Origin: Wuchereria bancrofti
Taxonomy: Eukaryota; Nematoda; Chromadorea; Rhabditida; Onchocercidae
Assembly: GCA_005281725.1 (NCBI GenBank)
Contig: SSBO01000003.1
Span: 2,903,824 to 2,967,823, forward strand
DNA: 64,000 nt
Direction: 5' to 3'
Position numbers and translations under genes: made by a program. Position 1 is the first letter of the stretch. Every line of letters starts with the position of its first letter. The notes beneath the pieces are model-generated. The model saw nothing but the letters and a program-made list of their open reading frames with translations. It was not told the origin of the DNA and ran no database searches. Of this stretch, positions 62,585-64,000 are shown piece by piece.

Positions 62585-64000
62585 AATATCGTTGAATTCT
62601 TCAACTTTAAATATATTTATTTATGGAAATAAACACTTAATAACAATTTAATACAGCGGTAATCTTACTGCAAATAATAAAATTTAATCAAAAGTTTATG
62701 CCTAAAAAATTTATGTTTTTGTAAATTTTGCATACTTTAAAATTTTTGCGAATTAATTAAAAAATATAAATATAAAGTTTAAAAATTCTAAAAATTTACT
62801 AAATTGTAGTTTAAAATAGCTTTTGAAAAATTATATTTTACATAACTGATATACCATTTATCCCATAATCTACACTTCAACAGTATGAACTTTTTTAAAT
62901 GTTAAAAAAGCTTTTAAGTTTATTTATGCATAAAGCTATAATTATGCTTTGTTTTTTTATTCTTACTTTCACAACCATTAATTAGACACTATTAATTATT
63001 ACTGTTCTAGCAGTAAGTCTGTTAAATGAGATAGTTTATAGTTGTTGCTATACTTACTGATAAAAGAATGTTGCTTATCAGTTCAATGCTAACATAGAAA
63101 GCAATGAGAAATGTTTTGTATAATAATAAAAGAATAGAGGGAATCGTAAGTATTATGCAGTAATGTGAGAGATGATAAAAATATGAGAAAGATAAATTAT
63201 GTTTGTATGATATGATATGATATGATGTGATAATGACTGTGATGAAGAAGAGTTGGATATGTCATTAGAGCGAGAAGTTTTAATATTAATGGAATGCAAG
63301 AATTCGTCTCGAAATGACTGCAATGATTGTTATTCATAGTAATTAATTAATTCAATGATTGATTAATGAGAGAGGCGGAATGACAGACATTTTGTAAAGT
63401 GGCAAATAATCATACAATTGAAAGTCTGTAGTAAATTAAATCGATGAAGGAAACGATATGATAAATACAGTTTATCATTTGATTATTGATTTGCTCAGAG
63501 ATGTAAATTAATAAATCGGAAAGATTATGCCATTATCAGATTGACATTTTGAATGAGAATTTAAATTCTGGTAATTTAAATAGACTAAATGGTGTATTCA
63601 ATATAAATAATTGAATTACCCTACCAATATTTTGTTCTTGAATCCGCTCATTTTTTTTTTGAAACATTCAAAATATTGTGATCAAAATTTGAACATCAAA
63701 ATGGATCAAAACGAAACAACAAGTACCCAAATTTCTAGCTCTAAATCTTAATGTAATCGATTCATATTTAACTAAGATTTTCTAAAATTTAAAATTTGTT
63801 GAAGTACTAGATTTCTCACCCAAATTTCTAGATTATGGTTTTAAATTTATTTCTACAATATAAGTTGGGAAAATTTAATTTTAGGATACTGTTAAACTGT
63901 TGGAAAAGAAAGAGTTAAGACAGGTAATGAAATGTATAATTTACATAGATCCTATAGACATGATATTTTCGTGTAAAATATAGTAAATGTTTTCAAAGAC
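62585..64000. other. Upstream flank of ddx-19, no gene seen
   Basis: A+T-rich sequence with an ATATG repeat (63205-63231). No splice-bounded open frame or recognisable motif on either strand. Confidence 0.4.
63205..63231. repeat. (ATATG)n repeat
   Basis: Four ATGAT/ATATG pentanucleotide units upstream of ddx-19. Confidence 0.85.

Overview
The window looks like the nuclear genome of a nematode. I favour a spirurid or filarial (clade III) worm, which is an inference. The DNA is very A+T-rich, full of homopolymer runs and (GA)n, (GAAT)n and (CA)n repeats. Genes are split by introns with nematode-style borders (GTTAGT, GTATGT or GTTTGT donors; TTTCAG-like acceptors). Two protein-coding genes can be rebuilt with fully consistent splice phases. 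Both are on the minus strand.

1-18,003: the 5' end of a latrophilin (lat-1-type adhesion GPCR) gene. Three exons (17,880-18,003; 7,989-8,175; 339/350-468) encode a signal peptide, a short Thr/Pro/Ser-rich linker and one complete SUEL galactose-binding lectin domain with eight cysteines. They are separated by introns of about 9.7 and 7.5 kb. The rest of a receptor (hormone-binding, GAIN and seven-helix domains) is not in the window and would lie beyond position 1. Alternatively the gene ends at the stop codon at 339-341 as a 146-residue secreted lectin. A GC box (18,349-18,358) and a TATA box (18,153-18,160) mark a likely promoter.

18,400-51,250: about 31 kb with no gene I can identify. It holds simple repeats, degenerate minisatellites, a strong 54-bp hairpin (42,541-42,594), several short GC-richer islands with open frames of unknown meaning, and two places where a roughly 158-bp block is repeated exactly on either side of Ns (21,248-21,576 and 31,175-31,493). 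The last two are almost certainly unmerged contig ends.

51,263-61,922: a complete DDX19/Dbp5 DEAD-box helicase gene in 17 coding exons (793 residues). All helicase motifs are intact. Residues 1 to about 330 form an N-terminal extension, low in complexity and carrying FG/FGG dipeptides, that human DDX19 lacks. Intron 13 carries a 364-bp foldback (MITE-like) element. A possible spliced-leader acceptor lies just upstream of the ATG, and a GC-richer patch about 550-660 bp upstream may be the promoter.

The two genes are not obviously linked in function: one is a cell-surface receptor, the other an mRNA-export and translation factor of the nuclear pore. No RNA gene, CRISPR array or bacterial-type feature was found.
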